The translations under genes were made by a program, and so were the position numbers. Under the pieces are notes generated by a model. That model saw nothing but the letters and a program-made list of their open reading frames with translations, searched no databases and was not told the origin of the DNA. Shown in pieces: positions 44,104 to 52,587 of a stretch of DNA of 64,000 bases; position 1 is the first letter of the stretch, and the number at the start of each line of letters is the position of its first letter. Source of the DNA: Modestobacter italicus (GTDB lineage: Bacteria > Actinomycetota > Actinomycetes > Mycobacteriales > Geodermatophilaceae); NCBI RefSeq assembly GCF_000306785.1, contig NC_017955.1, positions 3,720,001 to 3,784,000 on the forward strand, given 5' to 3'.

Positions 44104-44273
44104 ATGACCTCCTCCATCGCCTCGACGGCCGCCCCGGCGGCCCACCGGCCGGTTCTCACGTGGTGGGGGAACAGGTCGGTGAAGACCAAGGTCTTGAGCG
44201 TGGTGACCATCGGAGGTGTCGTGGCCACGAGCACCGGGGTCCTCGGGCTGCAGTCCCTGGGCGCCTCTTCACC
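44104..44273 (+). pseudogene. N-terminal stub of a methyl-accepting chemotaxis protein
   Basis: The stub encodes 'MTSSIASTAAPAAHRPVLTWWGNRSVKTKVLSVVTIGGVVATSTGVLGL', a start plus the first transmembrane helix as found in actinobacterial MCPs ('W-GNRxVxTK'). After about residue 55 the frame no longer resembles an MCP, because an antisense gene remnant begins. All sensor, HAMP and signalling parts are gone. Confidence 0.65.
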
Positions 44274-44471
44274 GATGGCCTCCCGGGCGAGCCTTGTGCC
44301 GGCGTGCGCCAGACTCACGCAGAAGTCGACGATCTCACTCTGCGCATCCTCGAGCACGGGAATGAGCGTGTCCTGATCCCCGCGGGTGTAAGCCAACAGA
44401 AAGGCACATGCCAACTGGTGACCACGGCTTGCACGCTGAGCAGGCGACAGCTCAGTCACCTCACTGCCCAT
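44262..44471 (-). pseudogene. Antisense gene remnant abutting the MCP stub
   Basis: From ATG 44471 a minus frame reads 'MGSEVTELSPAQRASRGHQLACAFLLAYTRGDQDTLIPVLEDAQSEIVDFCVSLAHAGTRLAREAIGEEAPRD'-like helical sequence. This matches the style of small actinobacterial hypothetical proteins ('FLxAYxRGDxxTLxxLLDEA'). Near 44265 it runs into the reverse of the MCP stub. The two were joined by deletion. Confidence 0.5.
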
Positions 44472-44718
44472 CCCGTCATCCGGATGCGCGCCCCGCGCCG
44501 GAACAATACGGTGGCACGGGGCAACGAAATGACACCCGACCAGTTGAGGTCCATGGGTCGGCCAGTACCACCCGTCTTCTTTCCTCACATCCGATGTGTG
44601 AGACGGCTCACCTGAGGCGAACACGAGATGCTCGATCTCGCCCGCCCCGAGGCCGAAGAGTCCAGCCTGGTGCACGACGGGTGTGGCAGCCGCGGGGTTG
44701 CTGGACACAGACAGGTTG

Positions 44719-45261
44719 ATGAGCACCGACGACGAGTTCGCCGCCATGTATCGAGCGCACCACGCGGCCGTCTGCCGGTACGTCGCACGGCGGCTGAACC
44801 CGGCACAGGAGCATGAGGTGCGCGATGTGGCCGCCGAGGTGTTCACCACCGCCTGGCGTCGCCGCACCGTCGTCCCGCCGGAACCGCTGCCATGGCTCTA
44901 TGGGGTGGCCCGCCGAGTCTTGGCCAATGAGCGGCGCGGGGCGCAGCGGCGCCAACGGCTGGCCGACCGACTGCTCGCCGACGCACCCGAGCAAGCAACC
45001 CCCGGTGTGGTCATCGACAGACCAGCCGTGCTCGAGGCGCTCGACCAACTCTCTCCCTCCGACCAGGAGGTGCTCGCCCTGGCGGCATGGGAAGAACTGG
45101 GACCCGCGGACATCGCCGTGGTGCTCCGCTGCTCCCGGTCGGCGGCGTCCATGCGCTTGCACCGGGCCCGTGTGCGGCTGCGCGAAGCCATGGCTGACTT
45201 TGACCCGCCGCCAGACTCCCTGGCCCGCCACCACGCACCCACTCCGGAGAGCGTCCCATGA
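44719..45261 (+). CDS. ECF sigma factor (paired with a CU044_5270 protein)
   Basis: ATG 44719 gives 180 residues. Region 2 reads 'EFAAMYRAHHAAVCRYVARRLNPAQEHEVRDVAAEVFTTAWRR' and 'LPWLYGVARRVLANERR'. Region 4 reads 'LDQLSPSDQEVLALAAWEELGPADIAVVLRCSRSAASMRLHRARVRL'. Both are complete. The stop overlaps the next start (ATGA at 45258). It is an intact counterpart of the broken pair at 13741-14962. Confidence 0.9.
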   Translation: MSTDDEFAAMYRAHHAAVCRYVARRLNPAQEHEVRDVAAEVFTTAWRRRTVVPPEPLPWLYGVARRVLANERRGAQRRQRLADRLLADAPEQATPGVVIDRPAVLEALDQLSPSDQEVLALAAWEELGPADIAVVLRCSRSAASMRLHRARVRLREAMADFDPPPDSLARHHAPTPESVP

Positions 45262-46265
45262 CCGATGACCTGCGACTGCTCACCGCCGCGGACCCCGCGC
45301 CCGCCACCAGGTGGCCCGATGGCCCGCTCGACGAGGATGCTGAGCGTCGCCTGCAGAACCTCACCGCCGGCGTGCGCCCGCCTGCCCGTGCCGTGCTCCA
45401 TCGTGCGTTGTGGAGTGCCACCGCCGCTGGTGTCGCTGCTGTGCTGATCGGCGTCTTCCCCGGCGGATCCAGCGCCCCCGGGCCGACGTCGCCCACGACT
45501 GTGCAGCCTGTCGCGGCACCCGCACCGCTCGCCGTCACCCAGGACACGCCGGTGCCTTCGCTCGCTGAGCTTGCCGCGACCGCAGCCGCCCGGGGCGCCA
45601 ACAGTCCGCCGTCGGCGGGCCGGGGTAGCCACGTTCGCGCGTGGTACCTAGGCTTTGGAGCCGAAGGCGAGGGCTTTCCAGCGGTCGTCCTGCCGGAGGA
45701 GCGGCTCTCCGAAGCCCGTGCCGACGGGGGTATGACGGTCACCCGCGTGGCGGCCGACCCCGACCGGCCCGCCGAAGTCCGGCTCAGCCCCGACGGGCCG
45801 GCGCCGACCGACGCCGAGGTGAGGACCGTCAGCGCCGCCGAACTGGCGTCCTACCCCGAAGACCAGCTACCTCCCCCCGCGGACCCGACCGCGTTGGCCG
45901 ACCACCTGGCCGCCGTCGCGGCTCCCGCCCCGGCGGACCCCGCCCACCTGGTGGACGCCCTGGAACGGGTGCTGCTGCGCTGGTCGCCGGGGCCCGCCGA
46001 GAACGCAGCAATCGCCGGCTGGCTCGCGCAGCAACCTGGGTGGGCCGTCCTCGGCGCCGTCGATGACCGCCTCGGGCGGCCCGGTGTTGCCTACACGCTC
46101 GACTCCCGCCTGGACGAGAACTCGATCGCAACACGGCGAACCGTGGTCCTTGATCCCGGCACCGGCACCGTGCTGTCGATCGAGCTGTCCTTCCTCGAGG
46201 ACACCGGCGAGTGGGACGTCCAGCCGTACGCCGTGATGAGCTACGTCGCCTTCGGCGTGGGCTGA
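45258..46265 (+). CDS. CU044_5270-family membrane protein, putative sigma partner
   Basis: The 335 residues have a cytoplasmic N terminus (1-45), one membrane helix (about 50-72, 'SATAAGVAAVLIGVFPGG'), a Pro/Ala linker, and an extracytoplasmic domain. The domain ends with 'RPGVAYTLDSRLDE...RRTVVLDPGTGTVLSIELSFLEDTG'. This order is typical of CU044_5270 proteins encoded after an ECF sigma gene. They are thought to act as membrane anti-sigma-like regulators, not proven here. Coupling to the sigma gene is by a 4-base overlap. Confidence 0.85.
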   Translation: MTDDLRLLTAADPAPATRWPDGPLDEDAERRLQNLTAGVRPPARAVLHRALWSATAAGVAAVLIGVFPGGSSAPGPTSPTTVQPVAAPAPLAVTQDTPVPSLAELAATAAARGANSPPSAGRGSHVRAWYLGFGAEGEGFPAVVLPEERLSEARADGGMTVTRVAADPDRPAEVRLSPDGPAPTDAEVRTVSAAELASYPEDQLPPPADPTALADHLAAVAAPAPADPAHLVDALERVLLRWSPGPAENAAIAGWLAQQPGWAVLGAVDDRLGRPGVAYTLDSRLDENSIATRRTVVLDPGTGTVLSIELSFLEDTGEWDVQPYAVMSYVAFGVG

Positions 46266-46305
46266 GCGCATCTGCTCCTACGGCGGGGTCGGCACCCGCA
46301 TCTCC

Positions 46306-46605
46306 CTACCCGTGAAAGGAACGGCATAGGAACCAGCCGTTGTCGACGGCCGCGGACGGCTTGCCCTTGGACAGCAGCGCTTCACTCACCTCCCACAACC
46401 GGCGGGCATCATCGGCGTTGAGCAGGGCCGAGTTCGCGTCGGCAGGGACGCTGCCAGAGGTCAGCGCGCGCCCCCGGTCATCGAGGACGGCTATGTCGTT
46501 GTCCTCTAGGTACGCGCCCGGAGAGCCGGTCGATCCTTGGGGAGAAGGATCGGCATCGCGGTGGTACAGAGCCGTCGCCTCGCGCAGCTCACCGAACTCG
46601 ACCAC
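46306..46605 (-). CDS. Small unknown protein downstream of the zinc-ribbon gene
   Basis: The 99-residue product starts MVEFGELREATALYHRD and contains 'NDIAVLDDRGRALTSGSVPADANSALLNADDARRLWEVSEALLSKGKP'. It is a plausible mixed fold with no known motif. It overlaps the 3' end of the zinc-ribbon gene by 17 bases. The pair may be an operon, although the copy of the zinc-ribbon gene at 21186 has no such neighbour. Confidence 0.5.
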   Translation of the reverse strand: MVEFGELREATALYHRDADPSPQGSTGSPGAYLEDNDIAVLDDRGRALTSGSVPADANSALLNADDARRLWEVSEALLSKGKPSAAVDNGWFLCRSFHG

Positions 46606-46792
46606 GTCGCGGAGCCGGGCGCGTCGGGTCGTTGAGCGCCTGACACGAGGTGCAGCGCAGTACCGGCGCCGGCGGGTCCATCGGGCAGCGGTCTCGGGCC
46701 AACACGACGCTGCACGAGCCGCAGACCAGCGGGTGTCCGTCGTGATTGCCCCGCGGAAGACTGGTCAAGAGCCTCCGGCCTTGGGGGGACAT
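46589..46792 (-). CDS. Small zinc-ribbon-like protein (paralogue of 21186-21437)
   Basis: ATG 46792 gives 67 residues with 'RRLLTSLPRGNHDGHPLVCGSCSVVLARDRCPMDPPAPVLRCTSCQALNDP'. Two CxxC pairs, a central CPM and the flanking words match the 21186 product. A longer in-frame start exists (47146), but it overlaps the TetR remnant and is not conserved in the paralogue; 'DAFYPDWLNIWVEVRAVPSQGG' in that extension might still be real. Function unknown. Confidence 0.55.
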   Translation of the reverse strand: MSPQGRRLLTSLPRGNHDGHPLVCGSCSVVLARDRCPMDPPAPVLRCTSCQALNDPTRPAPRRGRVR

Positions 46793-47103
46793 GACGATGA
46801 CCGGCGGATGATCCCACCGGACCGGCAGAGCGCTCACCAGCCGATCCTCGCCCACGCGCCGCTCCCCCGGCGCCTGGACCCCGGCAACACCGCCCTGGCT
46901 GGGAACAGCGCGGACCTCGACCCAGATGTTGAGCCAGTCGGGATAGAACGCGTCGACAGCCACCGGCCCGCCGGTAGCAGCGGCCCGCGGTAGCTGGCCC
47001 GGCTTCTCAAGGACGCCGGCTACCCGCCGGCCCGGCACGGCCTGCTCGGCAAGGCCGGCGTTGCCGGCGTAGTGCGCGACCACTTCGTGCGATGACAACG
47101 TAG

Positions 47104-47575
47104 CCAAGGAACGCTCGTCGAAGCCGCCTCGGCGGCCGCACAGCACAAGTCACCGCACAGCTTCTTGATGCCGCCGTTGAGGTGATCGTGCGCGGCGGAG
47201 TCGCCGCCGCCTTGTTCGACGCTATGGCAAAGCCCTCAGATGTCTGCCGGCCACCGTGTACCGGAGTGGCCCGACCGCGACGACCTGCTCCGCGACGCAC
47301 GGGTCCGTTTCGCCGAGACATCCGTCGCCGTTCCGGACACCGGGAACCTGGACGCTGACGTCGTCGAGCTGCTGTGCGCGCCACCCGGTGACACCGTTGC
47401 CACGCCGATCGGGCGTGCGATCATCACCGCCGCGCTGACCGCCCGCCACAACGACCCGCTGCGCCGCGCCTCCAGATCGGAAGGCAGCGGGGCGTGGCAC
47501 GGGGCGACGGGCTGGAGCCCCGGGGCTCCGCCGTCTCGACGAGCGACTCGTGCCCGACCAGACATCCGTCCGTAG
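47104..47575 (+). pseudogene. Frameshifted TetR-family regulator
   Basis: Pieces in three frames spell a TetR protein. 'GGRTAQVTAQLLDAAVEVIVRGGVAAALFDAMAK' is followed by 'ATVYR' and then 'EWPDRDDLLRDARVRFAETSVAVPDTGNLDADVVELL' and 'TPIGRAIITAAL'. Two one-base losses (about 47252 and 47269) fall inside the HTH. No start codon is in frame upstream (TAG at 47101-47103), and the C-terminal tail looks altered. It was probably a repressor for a neighbour now lost. Confidence 0.65.
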
Positions 47576-47680
47576 GCGCCTGATGTGCCGCGCGATGGGA
47601 CCCGACGCGGCGACCCGCTCCGAGCGTCCGATCATTCCGCGAACACAATGCCGGCAGGGCATGCCCATCCGCCGAACGAC

Positions 47681-48697
47681 CTAGGCTCGCCCCGCAGGAC
47701 AGAGAAAGTGAGGCATGTAGAGACGTTGCCGCTCGGCCCGCACCGCGGCCAGCGTCCTCGTTGGCGCACCGAGCTTGATCAGGATGTGCTCCACGTGCGT
47801 TGCGACGGTGCGCGGTGACACGAACAGCTCGTGGGCGATCTGCTGATTGGACCACCCATCCACCAACAACCCGAGCACCTCCAGCTCGCGCGGGGTCAGC
47901 CCCCGGAGGTCGGTCGCGGGGGAGAGGACGACCGTGCCCAGCAAATCTATGGACGGTTCCTCGGCGCTGGCCAGGACCGTCACGCGGACGTGCCCGTCCG
48001 GGGCGTGAGGTCCTCCGCGCGGCCACACAAACGACGTGAAGACCTGATTGTCGCGAAGACGGGAGCAAGCCAGATCCACCAGGGCCGATCCATCGGCGAG
48101 CAACGCGTCGCCATTGAGCCCGGGCAGAGGTTGCGTGGTCCCATCGCCGCGCAGCACCTTGCCCGCGGTCGCCTCCCGCACCATCCGGGCTGCGGCGGCC
48201 AGCGAGCGCAACGGGTCGATCCCGCGTGCGAGAACCGGTGTGACTCGATACAGCCGGCGCCGCACCACCAACGGCGGTGGCTCCGCGCTGCGCGATAGCA
48301 GCGCGAGGAAGCCGACGTGGCGAGTCCCGCGATCGAACAGGGCGACCGCCAAGGCCTCGTGGAAGCCGGCGGGGATGAGGCACTCGGCCCAGGTCGGCAG
48401 GTCCGCGACCGGATAGGGCAGGTCGGAGGGGCTCAGCGGAGGGCGGGAACGGTTGGTCTGGGTCACCTCGATGTCGCGGGCATTCACGGGGCCACTGAGG
48501 TAGCGCACGATGTCCTCGTCGAGGTCGACGCTGGCCAGCGAGGTGTAGCCGCTGCTCATGGGATCGGCGAGGGCCAGCCACGCGGCGTCGAAGGGGGCGA
48601 GGAGGCGGAGTCCCTCCAGCATTTCCTGCGCGCGTTCGGAAAGGGGATCAGTCGAGTTGGCGACCTCGGCTAGTGCAACGCTCGCCGTAATCTTCAT
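47681..48697 (-). CDS. LuxR-family regulator with GAF-like N-terminal domain
   Basis: ATG 48697 gives 338 residues; longer frames run through the poly-C tract and are rejected. The N-terminal about 170 residues have a GAF-like pattern ('LLAPFDAAWLALADPMSSGYTSLASVDLDEDIVRYL...GFHEALAVALFDRGTRHVGFLALLS'). The C-terminal HTH 'LTPRELEVLGLLVDGWSNQQIAHELFVSPRTVATHVEHILIKLGAPTRTLAAV' is a complete LuxR domain. A related gene lies at 49119-50212. The upstream region has two inverted repeats (48730-48800) and a C15 tract. Confidence 0.9.
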   Translation of the reverse strand: MKITASVALAEVANSTDPLSERAQEMLEGLRLLAPFDAAWLALADPMSSGYTSLASVDLDEDIVRYLSGPVNARDIEVTQTNRSRPPLSPSDLPYPVADLPTWAECLIPAGFHEALAVALFDRGTRHVGFLALLSRSAEPPPLVVRRRLYRVTPVLARGIDPLRSLAAAARMVREATAGKVLRGDGTTQPLPGLNGDALLADGSALVDLACSRLRDNQVFTSFVWPRGGPHAPDGHVRVTVLASAEEPSIDLLGTVVLSPATDLRGLTPRELEVLGLLVDGWSNQQIAHELFVSPRTVATHVEHILIKLGAPTRTLAAVRAERQRLYMPHFLCPAGRA

Positions 48698-48729
48698 CGA
48701 TTGCTCCCGATGGCAGCGTCGGCAAGACG

Positions 48730-48800
48730 CGATGTCTCTTTTCGACATCGCCGCGCTGGACCCATTCAGAACGGAAACTACCCGAAGCGGACTGGGTAGT
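48730..48800. promoter_or_regulatory. Two inverted repeats upstream of the LuxR gene
   Basis: CGATGTC-N7-GACATCG (48730-48750) and ACTACCC-N10-GGGTAGT (48777-48800) are both perfect. They lie 33 and 80 bases upstream of ATG 48697. Such sites suit dimeric regulators, possibly the LuxR product itself. Confidence 0.6.
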
Positions 48801-48834
48801 CCCGGCTCAGAGGCCGAGCAGTCACCGTGGTCTA

Positions 48835-48849
48835 CCCCCCCCCCCCCCC
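48835..48849. repeat. Homopolymer of 15 C
   Basis: Fifteen consecutive C residues lie between the two LuxR-type genes, about 140 bases upstream of ATG 48697. The length is far beyond chance for a non-coding stretch, and such tracts slip readily. Confidence 0.9.
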
Positions 48850-49118
48850 GGACCACGGCGCGCATGCGCGGACGGACAACAGCCCGGTCCACGAAGTCAC
48901 GGCAGCTCACCGCTCCGCGGCGGCGAGGAAGGACGCTTTGAGTTGCGCGGCGCCCCGGCTGCCGATCGCCGTCCCGTCCCTCTTGCAGCAGCGAAGCGGA
49001 CTCCAACGACAGGACGACCGGATCCCCGGGAACCAGGAGTCGAACCGAACGCTGAGCAGGCTTCGGACGGGGCGACCGGCGTCCGAGTCATTCACCGCCG
49101 TGCCGTCGTCGGATCGAC

Positions 49119-50212
49119 TCAGCCCTCTTTCATCAGCCGCGGCGGGATGCGCATCCCGCTGCGCAGGGCACGCACCGCGGCGGCCGTGAGGTCGCTCGTC
49201 TGCAGCGCGACCAGACTCCGTCCGAGGGAGTCCGCCACGATCGCCGCGCCCAGGTGGAGTGCCTGCCCGAGGCTCTGAATGTCGGCGACCCCTTCGACGA
49301 GGAGGCCCAGGACGCGGAGGTCGAGAACGGTGAGGCCGTGCAGGTTGCCCGGTGGAGCCAGGAGCACCGCGGCGGAGAGCTGGTCGCAGTCTGCTTGGGC
49401 GACGTCGAGCGCGGTGACCCGGATCAACTGCTCGCCGCCGACGTCGGGCGTGGGCGCGCGGAACGTGGTGTATGCCCCGCTACGGGCCAACTCGTCCAGG
49501 GCGACCGCGAGGATCAGAGAACCTGGCGCACACAGGCGGTCGTCGGGCACACCCAACAGCGGCAGAACCGCTCCTCTCCGGGTGAGCAGCACGCCCACCT
49601 CGGCCCGCCCGACGATCCTGGCGGCTTCTGCGATGTCTTTGGTGCGGCAGGAGTCGTCGGCGATCACCGTTGCGATGACCCTCCGGTCAACCGGGCGCGG
49701 CCGTGAGGGACATGCGCAAAGCATGCCGAGGGAGCCGATAGGCCGCCCTTCCGCCATGTACAGCGAGGCCGCGACGCCCCGGCGGGAACACGCCTGCAGC
49801 AGATGGTCGGCCCACGCGCGGACTCCGGACAAGTGAACCGGGGTCTGGCTGGCCAGTAGAGGCGGCCGGTCCACCTCCTCGGCAGGATTCGGCCCGCCGA
49901 TGTAGTTGAGCTGGGGCGCGACCCCGCCCGTGGCGGCCAGCGGAAGGCGACTGTGCCGCTCGAGGTCGCGCACGGCGAAGCAGTCGGCATTGACGCCATG
50001 ATCCGTCCGGGGTGCAGAAGGATCGTGGCGGCGCCAGTCCGGACGGGCGCAGCCGGCGCAGTGGTGCCCGCGGCCGCCACCCGCAGTCTCGAGAGCCCCA
50101 GTTCCCTTGCGCTCATCGCGGCGACCTTCCTCCGTACGTAGCTGGCCGCACGCTCCGCGCGGTCCGCATCGTCATGCAGCTCCAGGGTGAGCCGCGTGCC
50201 GGAGTTCGACAT
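49119..50212 (-). pseudogene. LuxR-like regulator, one frameshift, degenerate HTH
   Basis: From ATG 50212 the frame reads 'MSNSGTRLTLELHDDADRAERAASYVRRKVAAMSARELGLSRLRVAAAG' and reaches 'TILLHPG'. One missing base near 50008-50012 shifts it to 'HGVNADCFAVRDLERHSRLPLAATGG...RGVAASLYMAEGRPIGSLGMLCA'. The C-terminal domain aligns with the neighbour's LuxR HTH ('NLHGLTVLDLRVLGLLVEGVADIQSLGQALHLGAAIVADSLGRSLVALQ'). The usual TPRE and SxxTVxxH residues are replaced, so DNA binding is doubtful. The open frame 49119-49973 may still be expressed. Confidence 0.65.
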
Positions 50213-50370
50213 CGGCAATGCGACCGATCCACAGCACCGCCGAGCCGATATCGGTGTGTCTGCCGATATCGCTTCGTGTCCGACCGGGTTCGGATGAGCG
50301 AGCGCCTGGCACCGCGACTGCGGACCTTCCAGGGCGCGCCTTGTTGACCGAGACGAACGAGGGGGCACTC
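50213..50370. promoter_or_regulatory. Divergent promoter region with paired GCCGATATCG sites
   Basis: GCCGATATCG occurs at 50244-50253 and 50262-50271, an 18-base period. Each contains the palindrome CGATATCG. They lie between the LuxR-like gene and the dehydrogenase operon (ATG 50371), about 100 bases upstream of the latter. Likely regulator-binding sites for one or both. Confidence 0.6.
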
Positions 50371-51525
50371 ATGAAGGCAGTCGTGTACGAGGGACCGCGA
50401 CAGATCAGCGTCAAGGACGTGCCGGACGCACGGATCGAGCGACCGACCGACGTGCTGGTGCGGATCACCTCGACCAACATCTGCGGCTCGGACCTGCACA
50501 TGTACGAGGGCCGCACCGACTTCGAGCCCGGCCGCTGGTTCGGGCACGAGAACATGGGCCAGGTCATCGAGGTCGGCGACGGCGTGGACAAGGTGCAGGT
50601 GGGAGAGTACGTCGTCCTGCCGTTCAACATCGCCTGCGGCTTCTGTAAGAACTGCGAGCGCCAGCTCACCAACTACTGCCTCACCGCCCAGCCGGTACCC
50701 AACTTCGCCGGTGCCGCCTACGGCTTCGCCGACATGGGCCCGTGGGCCGGCGGGCAGGCCGAGCTGCTGCGCGTGCCCTGGGGTGATTTCAACTGCCTGC
50801 GGCTGGGCGAGGACGCCGAGGAGAAGCAGGCCGACTACGTGATGCTCGCCGACATCTTCCCGACCGGCTACCACGCCACCGAGATGGCCGGGGTCAAGCC
50901 GGGTGACCAGACGGTCATCTACGGCGCCGGCCCGGTCGGGCTGATGGCCGCCCTGTCGGCGACCATCCGGGGGGCGGGCAAGGTGATGGTCGTCGACCGG
51001 CACCCCGACCGGCTGCGGCTGGCCGAGTCGATCGGCGCGATCGCCATTGACGACTCGAAGGTGGATCCGGTGCAGGCTGTCCTCGATCAGACGATGGGGC
51101 TGGGTGCGGACAACGGGTGTGAGTGCGTCGGCTACCAGGCGCACGAGCCCGACGGGCAGGAGCAGGCCAACCTGACGATGAACCGGCTGGTCGCCTCGGT
51201 GCGCTTCACCGGGAAGATCGGCAACGTCGGGGTCTTCGTGCCCCAGGATCCCGGCGGCGCCGACGAGTTGGCGAAGCAGGGCAAGCTCGCGTTCGACTAC
51301 GGCATGTTCTGGTTCAAGGGCCAGCACATCGGCAGCGGCCAGGCGCCGGTCAAGAAGTACAACCGCCAACTGCGGGACCTCATCGCGGCGGGCAAGGCCG
51401 AGCCGTCGTTCATCGTGAGCCACGAGCTGCCGCTGGACCAGGCGCCGGAGGCCTACGAGCACTTCGACAAGCGGGACGAGGGCTGGACCAAGGTCGTCCT
51501 GCACCCGGCGATGGCGGGGAGCTGA
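50371..51525 (+). CDS. Zinc-dependent formaldehyde dehydrogenase-like enzyme (FdhA type)
   Basis: At 384 residues this is a medium-chain zinc dehydrogenase. Catalytic zinc ligands are C38 (NICGSD) and H59 (GHE). Structural zinc cysteines are C89, C92, C95 and C103. The nucleotide-binding loop 'VIYGAGPVGLMAA' and the long insert 'ECVGYQAHEPDGQEQANLTMNRL' mark the glutathione-independent formaldehyde dehydrogenase subgroup. The product probably oxidises formaldehyde or another aldehyde with tightly bound NAD. GAGGGGGCACTC precedes ATG 50371. It is the first of four coupled genes. Confidence 0.9.
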   Translation: MKAVVYEGPRQISVKDVPDARIERPTDVLVRITSTNICGSDLHMYEGRTDFEPGRWFGHENMGQVIEVGDGVDKVQVGEYVVLPFNIACGFCKNCERQLTNYCLTAQPVPNFAGAAYGFADMGPWAGGQAELLRVPWGDFNCLRLGEDAEEKQADYVMLADIFPTGYHATEMAGVKPGDQTVIYGAGPVGLMAALSATIRGAGKVMVVDRHPDRLRLAESIGAIAIDDSKVDPVQAVLDQTMGLGADNGCECVGYQAHEPDGQEQANLTMNRLVASVRFTGKIGNVGVFVPQDPGGADELAKQGKLAFDYGMFWFKGQHIGSGQAPVKKYNRQLRDLIAAGKAEPSFIVSHELPLDQAPEAYEHFDKRDEGWTKVVLHPAMAGS

Positions 51526-51526
51526 C

Positions 51527-52102
51527 ATGGCCGGGGAGCTCAACGGACGGCGGGTCGCCATCCTCGCGGCCGACGGCGTGGAGCGGGTGGAGCTGGAACA
51601 GCCGCGCCAGGCGCTGGAAGACGCGGGTGCGCGCACCGACGTGCTGTCGATCCACGACGGCGAGATCGCGGCACGGAACAACGACCTCGAGGACGCCGGC
51701 ACGTTCGGGGTGGAAAGGCTGGTCGGTGCCGCCTCGGTCGGCGAATACGACGCACTGCTGCTGCCGGGAGGGACGGTGAACCCGGACAAGCTGCGGATGG
51801 AACCGACCGCGGTAGCGTTCGTGCGGGACTTCGTGCAGTCGGGCAAGCCGGTCGCCTCGATCTGCCACGGCCCGTGGAACTTCGTCGAGGCCGACGTCGC
51901 GCGAGGGCGGCGGCTGACGTCGTTCCCGAGCATCAGGACGGACCTGCGCAACGCCGGGGCGGAGGTGGTCGACGAGGAGGTCGTCACCGACGGCAACATC
52001 ACCACCAGCCGGTCGCCGGACGACCTGCCGGCCTTCTGCGCGCGGATCGTGCAGGAGTTCGCCCGCGCCCCGCAGACCGCCGGTGTGGGCGGTGCCTCGT
52101 GA
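51527..52102 (+). CDS. DJ-1/PfpI-family protein (YhbO/PfpI-like)
   Basis: The 191-residue protein has the PfpI nucleophile elbow 'VASICHGPWNFVEA' with Cys113-His114, 'ALLLPGGTVNPDKLR', and an N-terminal Glu region 'GVERVELEQP'. Family members are annotated as proteases, glyoxalases or deglycases protecting against reactive aldehydes. That suits its place one base after a formaldehyde dehydrogenase gene. Its stop overlaps the next start (GTGA). Confidence 0.88.
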   Translation: MAGELNGRRVAILAADGVERVELEQPRQALEDAGARTDVLSIHDGEIAARNNDLEDAGTFGVERLVGAASVGEYDALLLPGGTVNPDKLRMEPTAVAFVRDFVQSGKPVASICHGPWNFVEADVARGRRLTSFPSIRTDLRNAGAEVVDEEVVTDGNITTSRSPDDLPAFCARIVQEFARAPQTAGVGGAS

Positions 52103-52587
52103 CCAGCGCACTGGGGAGCGTGGCGTCGCTGGCCGCCCGGGCGGGCGGCACCGTCGTCCGCCAGGTCCGCTCGGTCTTCGAGCACGGCAACGGCGCAGGC
52201 CCGGCGAAGGCCCCGGCGTCCGGGTGGCTGGTGGTGAGCGTCTACCGCGAGCCGACGGAGATCGACGCCACCTCGCTGCCGGCGCCGCTGGCCGCGTACG
52301 GCGACCGAATCGAGACGCGGGTCCGCCCGGCACCGGGCGGCAAGGGCACCGAGCTGGCCGCCCGGTTGGTCCAGCGCTCCTCGGGGAGCGCCTCCGCTCC
52401 GGCGCGGCTGACCGGCGGCGATCCGCAGGCCGATCTGCGGTCCGCGCTGCGCAAGGCCAAGCAGCTGATCGAGGTGGGCGAGGTGCTGGCGGTCGACCCC
52501 ACCCCGCACGGCAAGCGGAACGCCACGCCGGCCGGCGCGGCGCTGGAGGGGGCCACGAAGCGGGCGCCCGAGGGGGGAGTGCTGTGA
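52099..52587 (+). CDS. Unknown protein between PfpI and dehydrogenase genes
   Basis: GTG 52099 overlaps the PfpI stop and gives 162 residues. The middle 'SGWLVVSVYREPTEID...LPAPLAAYGDRIETRVRPAPGGKGTELAARL' looks like a small alpha/beta domain typical of polyketide-cyclase or SRPBCC-like helper proteins. The C-terminal 'DLRSALRKAKQLIEVGEVLAVDPTPHGKR' is helical and basic. It sits in the operon by 4-base overlaps on both sides. Function is not recognised, but a membrane-stress or redox role with the neighbours is likely. Confidence 0.75.
   Translation: MTSALGSVASLAARAGGTVVRQVRSVFEHGNGAGPAKAPASGWLVVSVYREPTEIDATSLPAPLAAYGDRIETRVRPAPGGKGTELAARLVQRSSGSASAPARLTGGDPQADLRSALRKAKQLIEVGEVLAVDPTPHGKRNATPAGAALEGATKRAPEGGVL

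Noticed and set aside
44037..44867. A 276-residue minus-strand gene across the MCP stub and ECF sigma start
   Set aside because: Only the 44262-44471 part looks coding; the upper part is antisense to the intact sigma gene and the lower part antisense to the MCP stub.
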